Source: Paenibacillus nasutitermitis (GTDB lineage Bacteria > Bacillota > Bacilli > Paenibacillales > Paenibacillaceae). From it: a DNA stretch of 64,000 nt. The stretch lies in NCBI RefSeq assembly GCF_014641075.1, contig NZ_BMHP01000002.1:1364001-1428000 (forward strand), read 5' to 3'. The position numbers were made by a program, and so were the translations under genes. Below the pieces are notes generated by a model. That model was not told the DNA's origin and did not search any database. It was given only the letters and a program-made list of their open reading frames with translations. Below, in pieces: positions 1-8,056 of this stretch; within the stretch, counting starts at the first letter, position 1, and every line of letters starts with the position of its first letter.

Positions 1-11
1 CTCATTCAAGA

Positions 12-1784
12 TCATCCCCTTGCATGAAGCTTGAAAAGCCGTGTACCGTTCTGATTAAAATAAATCGAGCCGTCCGGGACTACCGTGGCTGTCGTTACTT
101 GAGATGGAATATCGCCGAGACTTGCGATCTGCATGGAGCTGGCATCAATCAGATACAAGGAGGTTTCGCCAAACGCCAGCACGCTGGAATCGTTGTACGC
201 TACCATGCATCCGCAAGCATCATTTACCGGGACCGTTGCGGCGAAGGCCATCCGGGCCGGATCGAATACCGCAATTTCATTGCCTGTACGCATCCATACC
301 AGGCCGTGCGCATACAGGACCAAGCCGGCAATGGGGCCGGGCTCGAAGCGATGCAGGTGAACGACCGCACCGGAAACCGGGTCCCACACCATGAAGCAGC
401 AGCCTTCGTCTTCCTTGTAGGCCAGTCCGTTGCCGGCTCCGTTGGTCGTCAAGTACAGATAGCGCCCGTCGGCTGCCAATCCGCTAACCTGCTGTCCGGG
501 CACAAGGCCCTGCCATGAGGTTACTTCCTTCGTGACCGGGTCGACTCGGGAAATCCCGCCGCCGTAGACGCCGTATGCGGCAGACCACCCCGTCCAGACG
601 GCGCCGTCCGGGCCGATGACGGATTTGGCCAGCGGGCGGATCAGGCTCGGGGCGACCGGTTGAAGCGTCCTCGGATTCAGGTTGTCGTATTGATTCCACG
701 TTTCGTCAGGACGGTAAACCACATGGTCGCCGCCGGCATAAGAAGCCATAAACAGCTCCCTGCCCACGAATGCCATCCCATACACCTCGCCGCCGCTATC
801 GCAAACCGCCGCCGAATTCCAATAAGAGCCGTCCTGCGGATTGTAACGGAATATCGTCTGTCCAAAGCCGCTCGATCCCCACACAACTCCATCGGAATCG
901 GAAGTAAGCGTATGAATGCGCGTAGGTGGCGCCGATGTCGGGATCGGACGACATACCGGCTCCTCTCCTTCGGCATATTGTATGAAATAATCTTGCCCTT
1001 TGATTCCGGCCATTCCCCCGCCCGGCAAGCGCAAAGCCGCGATCCGTTTGCCATCCAATACCGTCATTTCGACCTGAGTCACTAAAGCCGTTCCCTCTTC
1101 AATATCGATCATCTCGAGCGTGCTGCTGCTATAGAAGCGCCGAGTTCCTTCGAATTCCGTGCAAATCCGGGTTTCATCCGCTTCGATTACCGCTTCGCCG
1201 TAATCACCCAATCGGGTGAAAGTGCCGTCCTCCATCGACCATACCGAGACGAACTGCTCGTTGCAGCAGACATTGATCAGGATGCGATTCGGGATCGCGA
1301 ACACGTTGCGGCTGTAAAAATTAACAGGATTGTCGGAAACCCGGCCGAGACTGGTCAACATATGCGCGGCTGGATCGTACCGCAGCAGAAGGCAACCCGG
1401 ATAAGTTCCGGCGTATACCATACCGTCCGTACCAAGGACAAAATTCCATATATAGGTTTCCGAATCGATTCGGAGCGGCTCGGCCCAGCGCCGGGTCATC
1501 AAATTCAGGCTGTGCAAGTAGCCGTAATCCGGACAGGTTCCGACGATAAGATGCTCGCCAATCCACAGCAGCGCCCACGCGCCGGAATCTCCCGGAAGCG
1601 GGATCGATTCGCCCTCGCCAGTAATTGTATCGATAAACACAAGATTGCCGACGGAACCGGCCGAGAAGTTGGACAAAACAAACTTCTCCCGATTGTCTAA
1701 GGGATCAATGAATGCAGTCGATCCCAGAATACAGAAATTGCGGCATGGCTCTGCTTCAATGGAATACAATGCATGCATTTCCAT
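12..1784 (-). CDS. beta-propeller protein of sugar-transport operon, function unknown
   Basis: This 590-residue protein has no signal peptide or membrane segment, so it probably stays in the cytoplasm. It consists of repeated blade-like units with short motifs such as DGMVYAGTYPG, DGVVWGSSG, DGAVWTGW and DGRYLYLTT, the pattern of NHL/PQQ/Kelch-like beta-propellers, spread over the whole length. The ATG start is set by GGGAGGAAC eight bases upstream. It is the last gene seen of a minus-strand operon after two LplB/LplC-type permeases and a binding lipoprotein. A role on the imported saccharide is therefore likely: a propeller-fold lyase or hydrolase, or a sugar-binding scaffold. Several polysaccharide lyase families are propellers, but no catalytic motif could be assigned. 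Fold is fairly sure, function is not. Confidence 0.6.
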   Translation of the reverse strand: MEMHALYSIEAEPCRNFCILGSTAFIDPLDNREKFVLSNFSAGSVGNLVFIDTITGEGESIPLPGDSGAWALLWIGEHLIVGTCPDYGYLHSLNLMTRRWAEPLRIDSETYIWNFVLGTDGMVYAGTYPGCLLLRYDPAAHMLTSLGRVSDNPVNFYSRNVFAIPNRILINVCCNEQFVSVWSMEDGTFTRLGDYGEAVIEADETRICTEFEGTRRFYSSSTLEMIDIEEGTALVTQVEMTVLDGKRIAALRLPGGGMAGIKGQDYFIQYAEGEEPVCRPIPTSAPPTRIHTLTSDSDGVVWGSSGFGQTIFRYNPQDGSYWNSAAVCDSGGEVYGMAFVGRELFMASYAGGDHVVYRPDETWNQYDNLNPRTLQPVAPSLIRPLAKSVIGPDGAVWTGWSAAYGVYGGGISRVDPVTKEVTSWQGLVPGQQVSGLAADGRYLYLTTNGAGNGLAYKEDEGCCFMVWDPVSGAVVHLHRFEPGPIAGLVLYAHGLVWMRTGNEIAVFDPARMAFAATVPVNDACGCMVAYNDSSVLAFGETSLYLIDASSMQIASLGDIPSQVTTATVVPDGSIYFNQNGTRLFKLHARG

Positions 1785-1820
1785 GTTGTTCCTCCCTATT
1801 CCTCTACGCCTCAGGATACC

Positions 1821-2696
1821 TCATCCTTTTACAGCGCCGACAAATTGTCCATGAATGAAATATTTTTGCACGAAAGGATACACCGCGATAATCGGCAGGA
1901 TCGTGATCATGAGCGCGGCCATTTTTAAATTTTCAGGATGGATAACTTGCTGACCAACCGGATTAAGCTGATCATCCATCAACTGAGCGGTTGTCAAAAT
2001 TTCGCGAAGCTGAAATTGCAAGGTCCACATCGACTTATCCTTGATATAAAGCAGCACGTTAAACCATTGATTCCAATACGCGACCGCGCTGAAAATAATA
2101 AAAGCCATCGTCATCGGCAGGACAAGCGGGAGAACGATACGGAACAGCAAGCGCCACTCACCAGCTCCGTCTATTTCAGCGGATTCCATCAACTCCTTGG
2201 GCAACTGATCGATCACGTTCTTGTACACGATAATATAAAACCCGCTGACCAGACCAGGCAAAATAAGCGCACCGAACGTATTGCCAAGTCCGATTCCAAG
2301 GACCAACAGGTAAGTGGGAATCAGACCTCCACTGAAAAACATCGTAATCAGGATGAACGTAAAGGCCGCGTTTCGTCCAATGAAGTTTTTGTGGGACAGC
2401 GCATAAGCACCGCACAGGGATATTGTGACGGAAAGCCCTGTGTTAATAACCGTTAAAAAAACCGTATTTGCGAACGACCGCAGGAAAGTGACATTTCCGG
2501 CAAGCTTGATGTAAGAATCCAACTGGAATTCAATCGGCCATAGCCCGATTTTGCCGGACAGTACGCCATTGTAGCTGCTTAACGAGATGGCGATGGCATT
2601 GATGAACGGCACAAGTATCGAAATACAGAACACAACAAAGAACGTATAGTTGAACAGTTGAAACAGAAACCTGGACGGCGATACGTAACGATGCAT
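1821..2696 (-). CDS. carbohydrate ABC transporter permease, LplC/YtcP type
   Basis: A 291-residue integral membrane protein with about six hydrophobic segments, and the inner-membrane ABC permease loop near residues 185-205 (ELMESAEIDGAGEWRLLFRI, the EAA-like loop that contacts the ATPase). The C-terminus FIHGQFVGAVKG is typical of the LplC/YtcP subfamily. The start is supported by AAGGAG upstream. It lies 15 bp after the partner permease and completes a two-permease pore fed by the binding lipoprotein encoded at 3674-5347. No ATPase is encoded in this operon; such systems normally borrow a shared MsmX-type ATPase, and an MsmK/UgpC-like one is encoded at 40744-41787. Substrate unknown, probably an oligosaccharide. 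Confidence 0.9.
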   Translation of the reverse strand: MHRYVSPSRFLFQLFNYTFFVVFCISILVPFINAIAISLSSYNGVLSGKIGLWPIEFQLDSYIKLAGNVTFLRSFANTVFLTVINTGLSVTISLCGAYALSHKNFIGRNAAFTFILITMFFSGGLIPTYLLVLGIGLGNTFGALILPGLVSGFYIIVYKNVIDQLPKELMESAEIDGAGEWRLLFRIVLPLVLPMTMAFIIFSAVAYWNQWFNVLLYIKDKSMWTLQFQLREILTTAQLMDDQLNPVGQQVIHPENLKMAALMITILPIIAVYPFVQKYFIHGQFVGAVKG

Positions 2697-2711
2697 AGAT
2701 TCGTCAACTCC

Positions 2712-3662
2712 TTAATACAAACCGAGTCCGGTTAACTTCTTGGCTAATCGATTGGAAATGATAAGCAGCAGGAAAGCAAGCAAGCTCTGCGTTAAACCGA
2801 TTGCGGTCGTCAAGCTGAATTGGGACTGCTCAAGCCCAACCCGATACACATAGGTACTGATGACGTCGGACACATCGTACACGAGCGGATTTTGCATCAG
2901 GAATATACGTTCGAAACCGACATCAAAGATACTGGCTAATCGAAGCAAGAACAATAACATAATCATCGGCACCAGATGCGGAATCGTAATGTGAATGACC
3001 TGCCGCCACCTGCTGGCCCCATCGATCCAGGCTGCCTCATACAGGTTCGTATCAATGCCGGCAATGACGGCAAAGTAGAGAATCGCCGCCCAGCCAACGT
3101 TTTTCCAGATTTCCGCAAAAACAAGCAATCCACGGAAGAGGCTCGGTTCGGTCATAAAATAAATCGGCTCGAATCCGAACCATTCTAGAAAATGGTTGAA
3201 CAGCCCTGATTGTGGGGACAAGATCGAATAGAAGATGCCGGAAACCACGATCCACGAAAGAAAATGAGGCAAATACGAGATTGTCTGCATGCTCCGCTTA
3301 AACTTCTTACTGTACAGCTCGTTCGCAAGTAGAGCGAATAAGATCGGCGCTGAGAACCCGAACAAGAGATCGTAGAAATTAATCACCAGCGTATTTCTAA
3401 AGATAATCCAGAACTTGTCATCGTTCAGGAAATACTTGAAGTGCTTCAGCCCGACCCAATCGCTAGCCATGATTCCCTTGAATACAGAGTAATCTTTAAA
3501 GGCGATTATAATGCCGTATATCGGGATGTAGTTAAACACAATCAACAGGATTGCCGTCGGTGCAAACAAGGCGTATAGAGAGAGTAAAGTCCGATACCGA
3601 ACTTTACTCCTCCGCCCTGGCCTGCTCCGAACAGGCTTCGAGGCATTGTCTACATTCTGCAA
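2712..3662 (-). CDS. carbohydrate ABC transporter permease, LplB type
   Basis: About 316 residues. A basic N-terminal tail rich in Arg/Lys precedes the first membrane span (LLSLYALFAPTAILLIVFNY), followed by five further spans. The EAA-like loop is LYEAAWIDGASRWRQVIHIT. The C-terminus SNRLAKKLTGLGLY is the hallmark of LplB-type permeases. I chose the TTG at 3662 because AGGAGTG lies six bases upstream and this start avoids overlap with the lipoprotein stop at 3674; an upstream TTG at 3680 is possible. It forms the heterodimeric channel with the protein encoded at 1821-2696. A paralogous pair occurs at 22368-24215. Confidence 0.9.
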   Translation of the reverse strand: MQNVDNASKPVRSRPGRRSKVRYRTLLSLYALFAPTAILLIVFNYIPIYGIIIAFKDYSVFKGIMASDWVGLKHFKYFLNDDKFWIIFRNTLVINFYDLLFGFSAPILFALLANELYSKKFKRSMQTISYLPHFLSWIVVSGIFYSILSPQSGLFNHFLEWFGFEPIYFMTEPSLFRGLLVFAEIWKNVGWAAILYFAVIAGIDTNLYEAAWIDGASRWRQVIHITIPHLVPMIMLLFLLRLASIFDVGFERIFLMQNPLVYDVSDVISTYVYRVGLEQSQFSLTTAIGLTQSLLAFLLLIISNRLAKKLTGLGLY

Positions 3663-3673
3663 GAAAATCACTC

Positions 3674-5347
3674 CTACCAACCCGCCATTTGGTAACCCAA
3701 CGCGATCTGCTGATCTTTGTTCTCGTCGATGAATTTTTGCAGCGGATCATATTTGAACTTGCGGTATTTCTGCTCCCAGGCCTTGACCTCTTTGTCGAAT
3801 TGTTCCATCGAGATTCGACCCATGATCGCTTCGACGGTGAATTTATTGATGGCCTGAATAATTTCCGGGGTTTTCTTCCCGACTTCTTCCGGCTCCACAT
3901 ATCCAATCGGGGAGCTAAGGCCCACATTCGCCGCTTCTTCTCCGAGCTTCTTGATGCTGGCCTGGACTTCATTGAAGTAAGCCGAATCTCCGATCAGTTG
4001 CTCGTTGATTGCCAATTGCGCATCCTGTCCATCAGTGAATCCGTAGATGAACGCCAGCGATTTCAGCCAGGTGCGTTCCTTGGCTCCAATTTTGTCAGCA
4101 ATCGGCACCCGCATGCCATCTTTAACTGTGTACGTTTCGTTCTCCTTGCCCCAGAAAATAGCTTCGCGCAGCTCGTCGGAAGCGAAAGCTTCAATGACCT
4201 TCCAGGCGCGGTCTTTATCCTTGCTGGACGCCGAAATATACAACCCATGAGTGGAGATCGGAATACCTTGCCCGCCTATCGTGTACTTCAGATCGGTAGG
4301 AGACTCCTTGAGCGGAGGCGCGAATTCGAATTTTTGTGTTTTCTGCTGTTCCGTTCCTTGTGTTCGATAATACGCAGCGCCCGCGAGCAATTGATCTGCA
4401 TTGTTCCATTGGAATAGCACATTGTTATTGTTCCATTTGGTAAACCAGCTTTCGGATTCGGTAGTGGCGAATTCCTTGTCGAGAAGGCCTTCCTCATACA
4501 TCCCGCGCATCGTTTCAACGGCGGCGCGATATTCAGGAAGCACGACATTCGGGATGACCTTGCCGTCTTGTATCCGATTCCCATACGGCGCCGCCCCGTA
4601 CATCTGGAAGATGACCGCTCCTCCATAAATGAATACATAGTCTCCAACAACGCGCGTACTCATCGGAATCGAATTCGGCTCGGCTTTCTTGATCTTCCGC
4701 ATCAACTCAATCCACTCTTCCACGGATTCAGGCCATTTGCCTTCATTATACTTCTCGACCAGATCGTAGCGAGTATAGATGCCTGCGCCTTGAGGACCTT
4801 TGTCGTAGGCCATCGGTATGCGCCAGTATTTGCCGCTAATGGGGTCTTTGGCCAGTTCCATCATTTGCGGCGTAATGTATTTCTGGATAATCGGAGAATT
4901 GTCGTAGTAAGGCTTCAAGTCAATAAAAGCGCCTTCCTGAGCGGCCTTATAAGCTTCGCCCGGCGTATAAGTATGCACGATATCCGGCAGTTTTCCCGAT
5001 GCCAGCATCAGGTTGAACTTGGTTGGAAAGTCGGAATAAGGCGGAACTTCAACCTTCAGGTCGACATTCGCCTTCTCCTCGACGATGTTGATGTACGGGT
5101 TGTTGCTCAGATCCGTGCTCGGAGGATCAACAACCAAACCTGAATCCGAGTAAAACATGGTCATCTCCATCTTCTTTTCCGACGGCTGCTCTGTTGCTTG
5201 ATTCGAAGATGGGGCCGGACTATTTTCTTTAGGCGATGGTGATGGTTCATGGTTGGTGTTCCCACCGGAAGAACATGCGGCAAGCAAGACAACTAACATA
5301 GGTACTACGGTTGCGGTGGTGATCCATTGCTTGATTCCTTTCCTCAT
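3674..5347 (-). CDS. extracellular solute-binding lipoprotein, LplA/YtcQ type
   Basis: A 557-residue lipoprotein. The N-terminus MRKGIKQWITTATVVP followed by LLAACSSG is a type II signal peptide with the lipobox Cys at about residue 25, then a Ser/Pro/Asn-rich linker to about residue 55. The rest is a cluster F/family 1 sugar-binding fold, with the conserved FWGKENETYTVKDG and LAYDKGPQG-like segments seen in large Paenibacillus binding proteins. It captures the saccharide for the two downstream permeases. First gene of its operon. A -10-like TATAGT (minus strand, 5433-5438) with a poor -35 sits 20 bp from a 28-bp conserved element (5459-5486) shared with two other operons, suggesting AraC-type activation. 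Confidence 0.92.
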   Translation of the reverse strand: MRKGIKQWITTATVVPMLVVLLAACSSGGNTNHEPSPSPKENSPAPSSNQATEQPSEKKMEMTMFYSDSGLVVDPPSTDLSNNPYINIVEEKANVDLKVEVPPYSDFPTKFNLMLASGKLPDIVHTYTPGEAYKAAQEGAFIDLKPYYDNSPIIQKYITPQMMELAKDPISGKYWRIPMAYDKGPQGAGIYTRYDLVEKYNEGKWPESVEEWIELMRKIKKAEPNSIPMSTRVVGDYVFIYGGAVIFQMYGAAPYGNRIQDGKVIPNVVLPEYRAAVETMRGMYEEGLLDKEFATTESESWFTKWNNNNVLFQWNNADQLLAGAAYYRTQGTEQQKTQKFEFAPPLKESPTDLKYTIGGQGIPISTHGLYISASSKDKDRAWKVIEAFASDELREAIFWGKENETYTVKDGMRVPIADKIGAKERTWLKSLAFIYGFTDGQDAQLAINEQLIGDSAYFNEVQASIKKLGEEAANVGLSSPIGYVEPEEVGKKTPEIIQAINKFTVEAIMGRISMEQFDKEVKAWEQKYRKFKYDPLQKFIDENKDQQIALGYQMAGW

Positions 5348-5432
5348 TGAATTAAGCCTCCCTGTGTTTTGTTTAGCAACTACCCTGCCGTAAGCCCTTA
5401 CAATTATTTCATTTGTACTGCCAAGCGGTTTG

Positions 5433-5486
5433 ACTATATCACGAAGGAAAACCGCGCCTCGGCCATATTTTGCTCAAACAAGACAA
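5433..5486 (-). promoter_or_regulatory. shared activator-type element A plus -10 box
   Basis: On the minus strand the 28-bp element (5459-5486) starts TTGTCTTGTTTG and ends ATATGGCCGA; 20 bp further downstream is TATAGT, a plausible -10 with no good -35. The same element and spacing occur upstream of the second binding-protein operon (26070-26123) and upstream of the secreted protein gene (10873-10925). Inferred binding site of the AraC paralogues at 7158-8030 and 26566-27450. Confidence 0.6.
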
Positions 5487-5932
5487 AACCCTTCGCTTTT
5501 TAAATTAATTTTTATATTTTTTTATATAATAAAATAAGTATTGAAATATCAATTTTTTCGTACTAAAATCGTCCCAAAGGGCTGGCTGCTCGGTGTTCAT
5601 GGCAGCGCTTACGATATTGCGCTGACAGGGATTTACGTCTGCCATTATGTCCCACGAGCATTTTATTGGGGGCACGGAGTTGATTCGTTGAGTAAAGCGA
5701 TATTTCAAAGATCAAACAGTCGCAAGAATGGATTGAATGCTTCTATAGTCGGAGCATCGAGCGGCATACAGTTGCGGGTTTGGAAAGAGAAGTTGCCGCC
5801 AGTTCGGACAATAACGATATCGTGGCAAGATTAATTATGGGCTTGGCAAGCCCGGTAGCGCTAACCTCTACCGTGATCGGAGCACAAACGGCTGATCCGC
5901 TCATTATGAGACAGAGAAAGGATTTGGAAGGC
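5487..5932. other. divergent intergenic region with possible decayed coding
   Basis: The stretch 5500-5570 resembles 26140-26210 upstream of the second AraC gene (shared A/T-rich runs followed by a near-identical 'attgaaatat' block and 'gtact...cgtccca'). From about 5590 to 5932, protein-like stretches occur in different frames, for example IMSHEHFIGGTELIR and, in frame with the ROK gene, LIMGLASPVALTSTVIGAQ; no single intact ORF spans them. The 5780 TTG start of the long frame has no ribosome site. I see no intact gene here. Confidence 0.4.
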
Positions 5933-7069
5933 ATGAATATCAATCAGATAAAAATTCAGAATCGAAAACGGGTGTTTAAAGAGATTTCAACTCATGATTC
6001 TACAACTCGGATCGATGTTTCGCGCAAAGTGAAGCTGAGCGTCGCCACCGTTTCTTCCATTATCGAGGAATTCGTGAAAACCGGCATGATCGTCGAGGTG
6101 AAGGACAACAAACGCACCATAGGCCGCAAACCGAATAGGTTAATATTTCAACCCGATGCACGAAAGATGATCTGTATCGACCTGACCTCGAAGCAATTTT
6201 CCTTCGCTGTCAAAAATTTGGCCTTGATATCGGAGAAAGTTGTGTTTTATGAATACGATAACGCGCTGTCCTACGAACGCAATTTAATCCAATTTTGCAA
6301 GCAAATACAGGAAGTTGTCGAACCTGAATTCGAGGGGCAGCGATTGATCGGGATCGGCATTTCGGTTCCGGGCCCGTATAACCAACGGAAGGATCGCGTC
6401 ACGAACGAGCTGATTTCGGAGATTGGCGAGCTCAGCATCCACCGCTTCTTCTCGGAACAATTCCTGCTTCCGATTCAGATCGATCAAGACGTTAAATACG
6501 CTGCCAAGGCGGAAGTGCAGCATATCGATCATTATGAGTCGAAATCTGTGTTCTTTATGTACCTGGGAGAAGGCGTTGGCGGCGCGATTTCGATCAACAA
6601 CGACATTTATGGCGGTGCGCAGGAGTTTGCCGGAGAAATCGGGCAAATGATTGTAAGCGACGGCCGCAACCTGGAGCAGCTGATTTCCTGGAAGCGCCTG
6701 ATAGCTGTCGCGCGAAGCCATTTTGCTCCTGAGGAAGTGACGCCTGAATTTTTACTAACCCGGTGGTCGGAGAAGGATGCATGGTTGCTCAAGGAAATCG
6801 ATGCTGTTATCTCGCATATCAGCATCGCCGTTATTAATACAGTCTGGCTATTGAATCCGCACATTATCATCATCGGCGGTGCGTACAACATTTTCGGCAC
6901 CCACTTTATCGACAAGCTCAAGGGAAAATTGACAGGTCGGTTCCCGGAGTATTTAGGCGATTTGCAAATTATTCTCTCGCACTACGAAGAGAGCAGCGCT
7001 TTGGTAGGGGCCGGAAGCATGGTTCGCGAGGAATGGTTGGACAATTTCTCCTTCGGAAACGCGCAGTAA
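5933..7069 (+). CDS. ROK-family transcriptional regulator
   Basis: A 378-residue protein. Residues about 1-75 form a winged helix-turn-helix (NRKRVFKEISTHDSTTRIDV...KLSVATVSSIIEEFVKTGMIVE). The remainder is a ROK sugar-kinase-like domain with LIGIGISVPGPYN, GEGVGGAISINNDIYGGAQEFAGEIG and a late IIIIGGAYN. The family's zinc motif CxCGxxGCxE, expected after AGEIG, is absent: the sequence runs straight into SDGRNLEQLIS, so the sugar-sensing domain is atypical. ATG at 5933 is preferred because GGAAGG lies just upstream; the frame stays open upstream to a TTG at 5780 that lacks a site. It diverges from the lipoprotein operon and precedes an AraC gene, so it probably represses or tunes module A in response to a sugar. 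Confidence 0.85.
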   Translation: MNINQIKIQNRKRVFKEISTHDSTTRIDVSRKVKLSVATVSSIIEEFVKTGMIVEVKDNKRTIGRKPNRLIFQPDARKMICIDLTSKQFSFAVKNLALISEKVVFYEYDNALSYERNLIQFCKQIQEVVEPEFEGQRLIGIGISVPGPYNQRKDRVTNELISEIGELSIHRFFSEQFLLPIQIDQDVKYAAKAEVQHIDHYESKSVFFMYLGEGVGGAISINNDIYGGAQEFAGEIGQMIVSDGRNLEQLISWKRLIAVARSHFAPEEVTPEFLLTRWSEKDAWLLKEIDAVISHISIAVINTVWLLNPHIIIIGGAYNIFGTHFIDKLKGKLTGRFPEYLGDLQIILSHYEESSALVGAGSMVREEWLDNFSFGNAQ

Positions 7070-7157
7070 TACGCAAGAAAAGAGATGTAATTGCTCGGTA
7101 CGCGGATTGTACGGTTTAATCACCTCAAGCCAAGTAGGGATATCATGGGGGGCGACG

Positions 7158-8030
7158 ATGACGGTGTTTATCGAATACGAGGATTCCGTAAGCTATGCGA
7201 GCCTCAAAAAGGGGCAACTTCCGTTCTACTGCAAGTTCAATCTGATCAAGAACGACATCCTGCTTCACCATCACGATTATCTTGAGTTATCTTACGTTAT
7301 AAACGGTTATGGAACGGAAACGCTTAACGGAATTACCCACAAAATAAAGCCCGGATCGATCAGTTTCCTGCTGCCACACCATATCCATGAAATCCATAGC
7401 AACCCGCAAACCCCGCTCCAGCTTTTTTGCTGCATGTTCGATATCAGCCTGATTTTCGAATCCTCGACGGATGCCGAGCTTGGTCGGATCTTGCTCCAGA
7501 CAGGCAATAAGCTCCCGTCCTACAACGATCTGAACGAGAGTGAAGCCCTGGAAATGAATCAGCTTTGCAGAACGTTATTCAATGAGTACCAAAGCTCCAA
7601 TATAGGAAAATATAGCGTGATTCGCTCCAAAGTAATCGAAGCTCTGGTCATTTATGCACGCTCCCATTCTGCCACCATCCATACCTATCCTAACCATTTA
7701 AATGCGAATAAGAAAAAATCGGACTGGGAAATCATCCAATTCGTACACAACAATTATTTGAATGAACTTACGCAAGACGAATTATGTAAAAAAATCGATG
7801 TTAGTTCCGCCTATATCAGCCGCTTATTTAAGAAGCTATTGAATATACATTTCCAGGATTATATTCATACATTGCGAGTCAGACGCGCCTCGTCGCTCTT
7901 GCTGACGACGGAAATGTCCATACTGGACATTTCCGTCAACTCGGGGTTCGAATCCTTCCGTACCTTCTCTCGCGTATTCAAGAAACAGACAGGAATGTCA
8001 CCAAGGGCATTCAGACAAACTTCGAGCTAG
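7158..8030 (+). CDS. AraC-family transcriptional regulator (paralogue 1)
   Basis: A 290-residue regulator. An N-terminal cupin domain (residues about 1-130, with LLHHHDYLELSYVINGYG and the PGSISFLLPHHIHEI strand) precedes a C-terminal double helix-turn-helix (about 190-288, ending FESFRTFSRVFKKQTGMSPR). ATG at 7158 is preceded by GGGGGGCGACG and aligns with the start of the paralogue at 26566, so an upstream ATG at 7107 is rejected. The two AraC proteins are highly similar throughout. It ends 26 bp from the convergent secreted-protein gene with no clear terminator between. It probably activates the 28-bp-element promoters on binding a sugar. Confidence 0.92.
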   Translation: MTVFIEYEDSVSYASLKKGQLPFYCKFNLIKNDILLHHHDYLELSYVINGYGTETLNGITHKIKPGSISFLLPHHIHEIHSNPQTPLQLFCCMFDISLIFESSTDAELGRILLQTGNKLPSYNDLNESEALEMNQLCRTLFNEYQSSNIGKYSVIRSKVIEALVIYARSHSATIHTYPNHLNANKKKSDWEIIQFVHNNYLNELTQDELCKKIDVSSAYISRLFKKLLNIHFQDYIHTLRVRRASSLLLTTEMSILDISVNSGFESFRTFSRVFKKQTGMSPRAFRQTSS

Positions 8031-8056
8031 CCGGGTCTGCATCTGGGCAAGCCGCA

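Noticed and set aside
3551..4417. Plus-strand 288-codon frame opposite the binding-protein gene
   Set aside because: Antisense shadow of a gene with clear lipobox and fold; no start site of its own.
5541..5834. Plus-strand 97-codon frame before the ROK gene
   Set aside because: No ribosome site; protein-like parts of the region fall in other frames.
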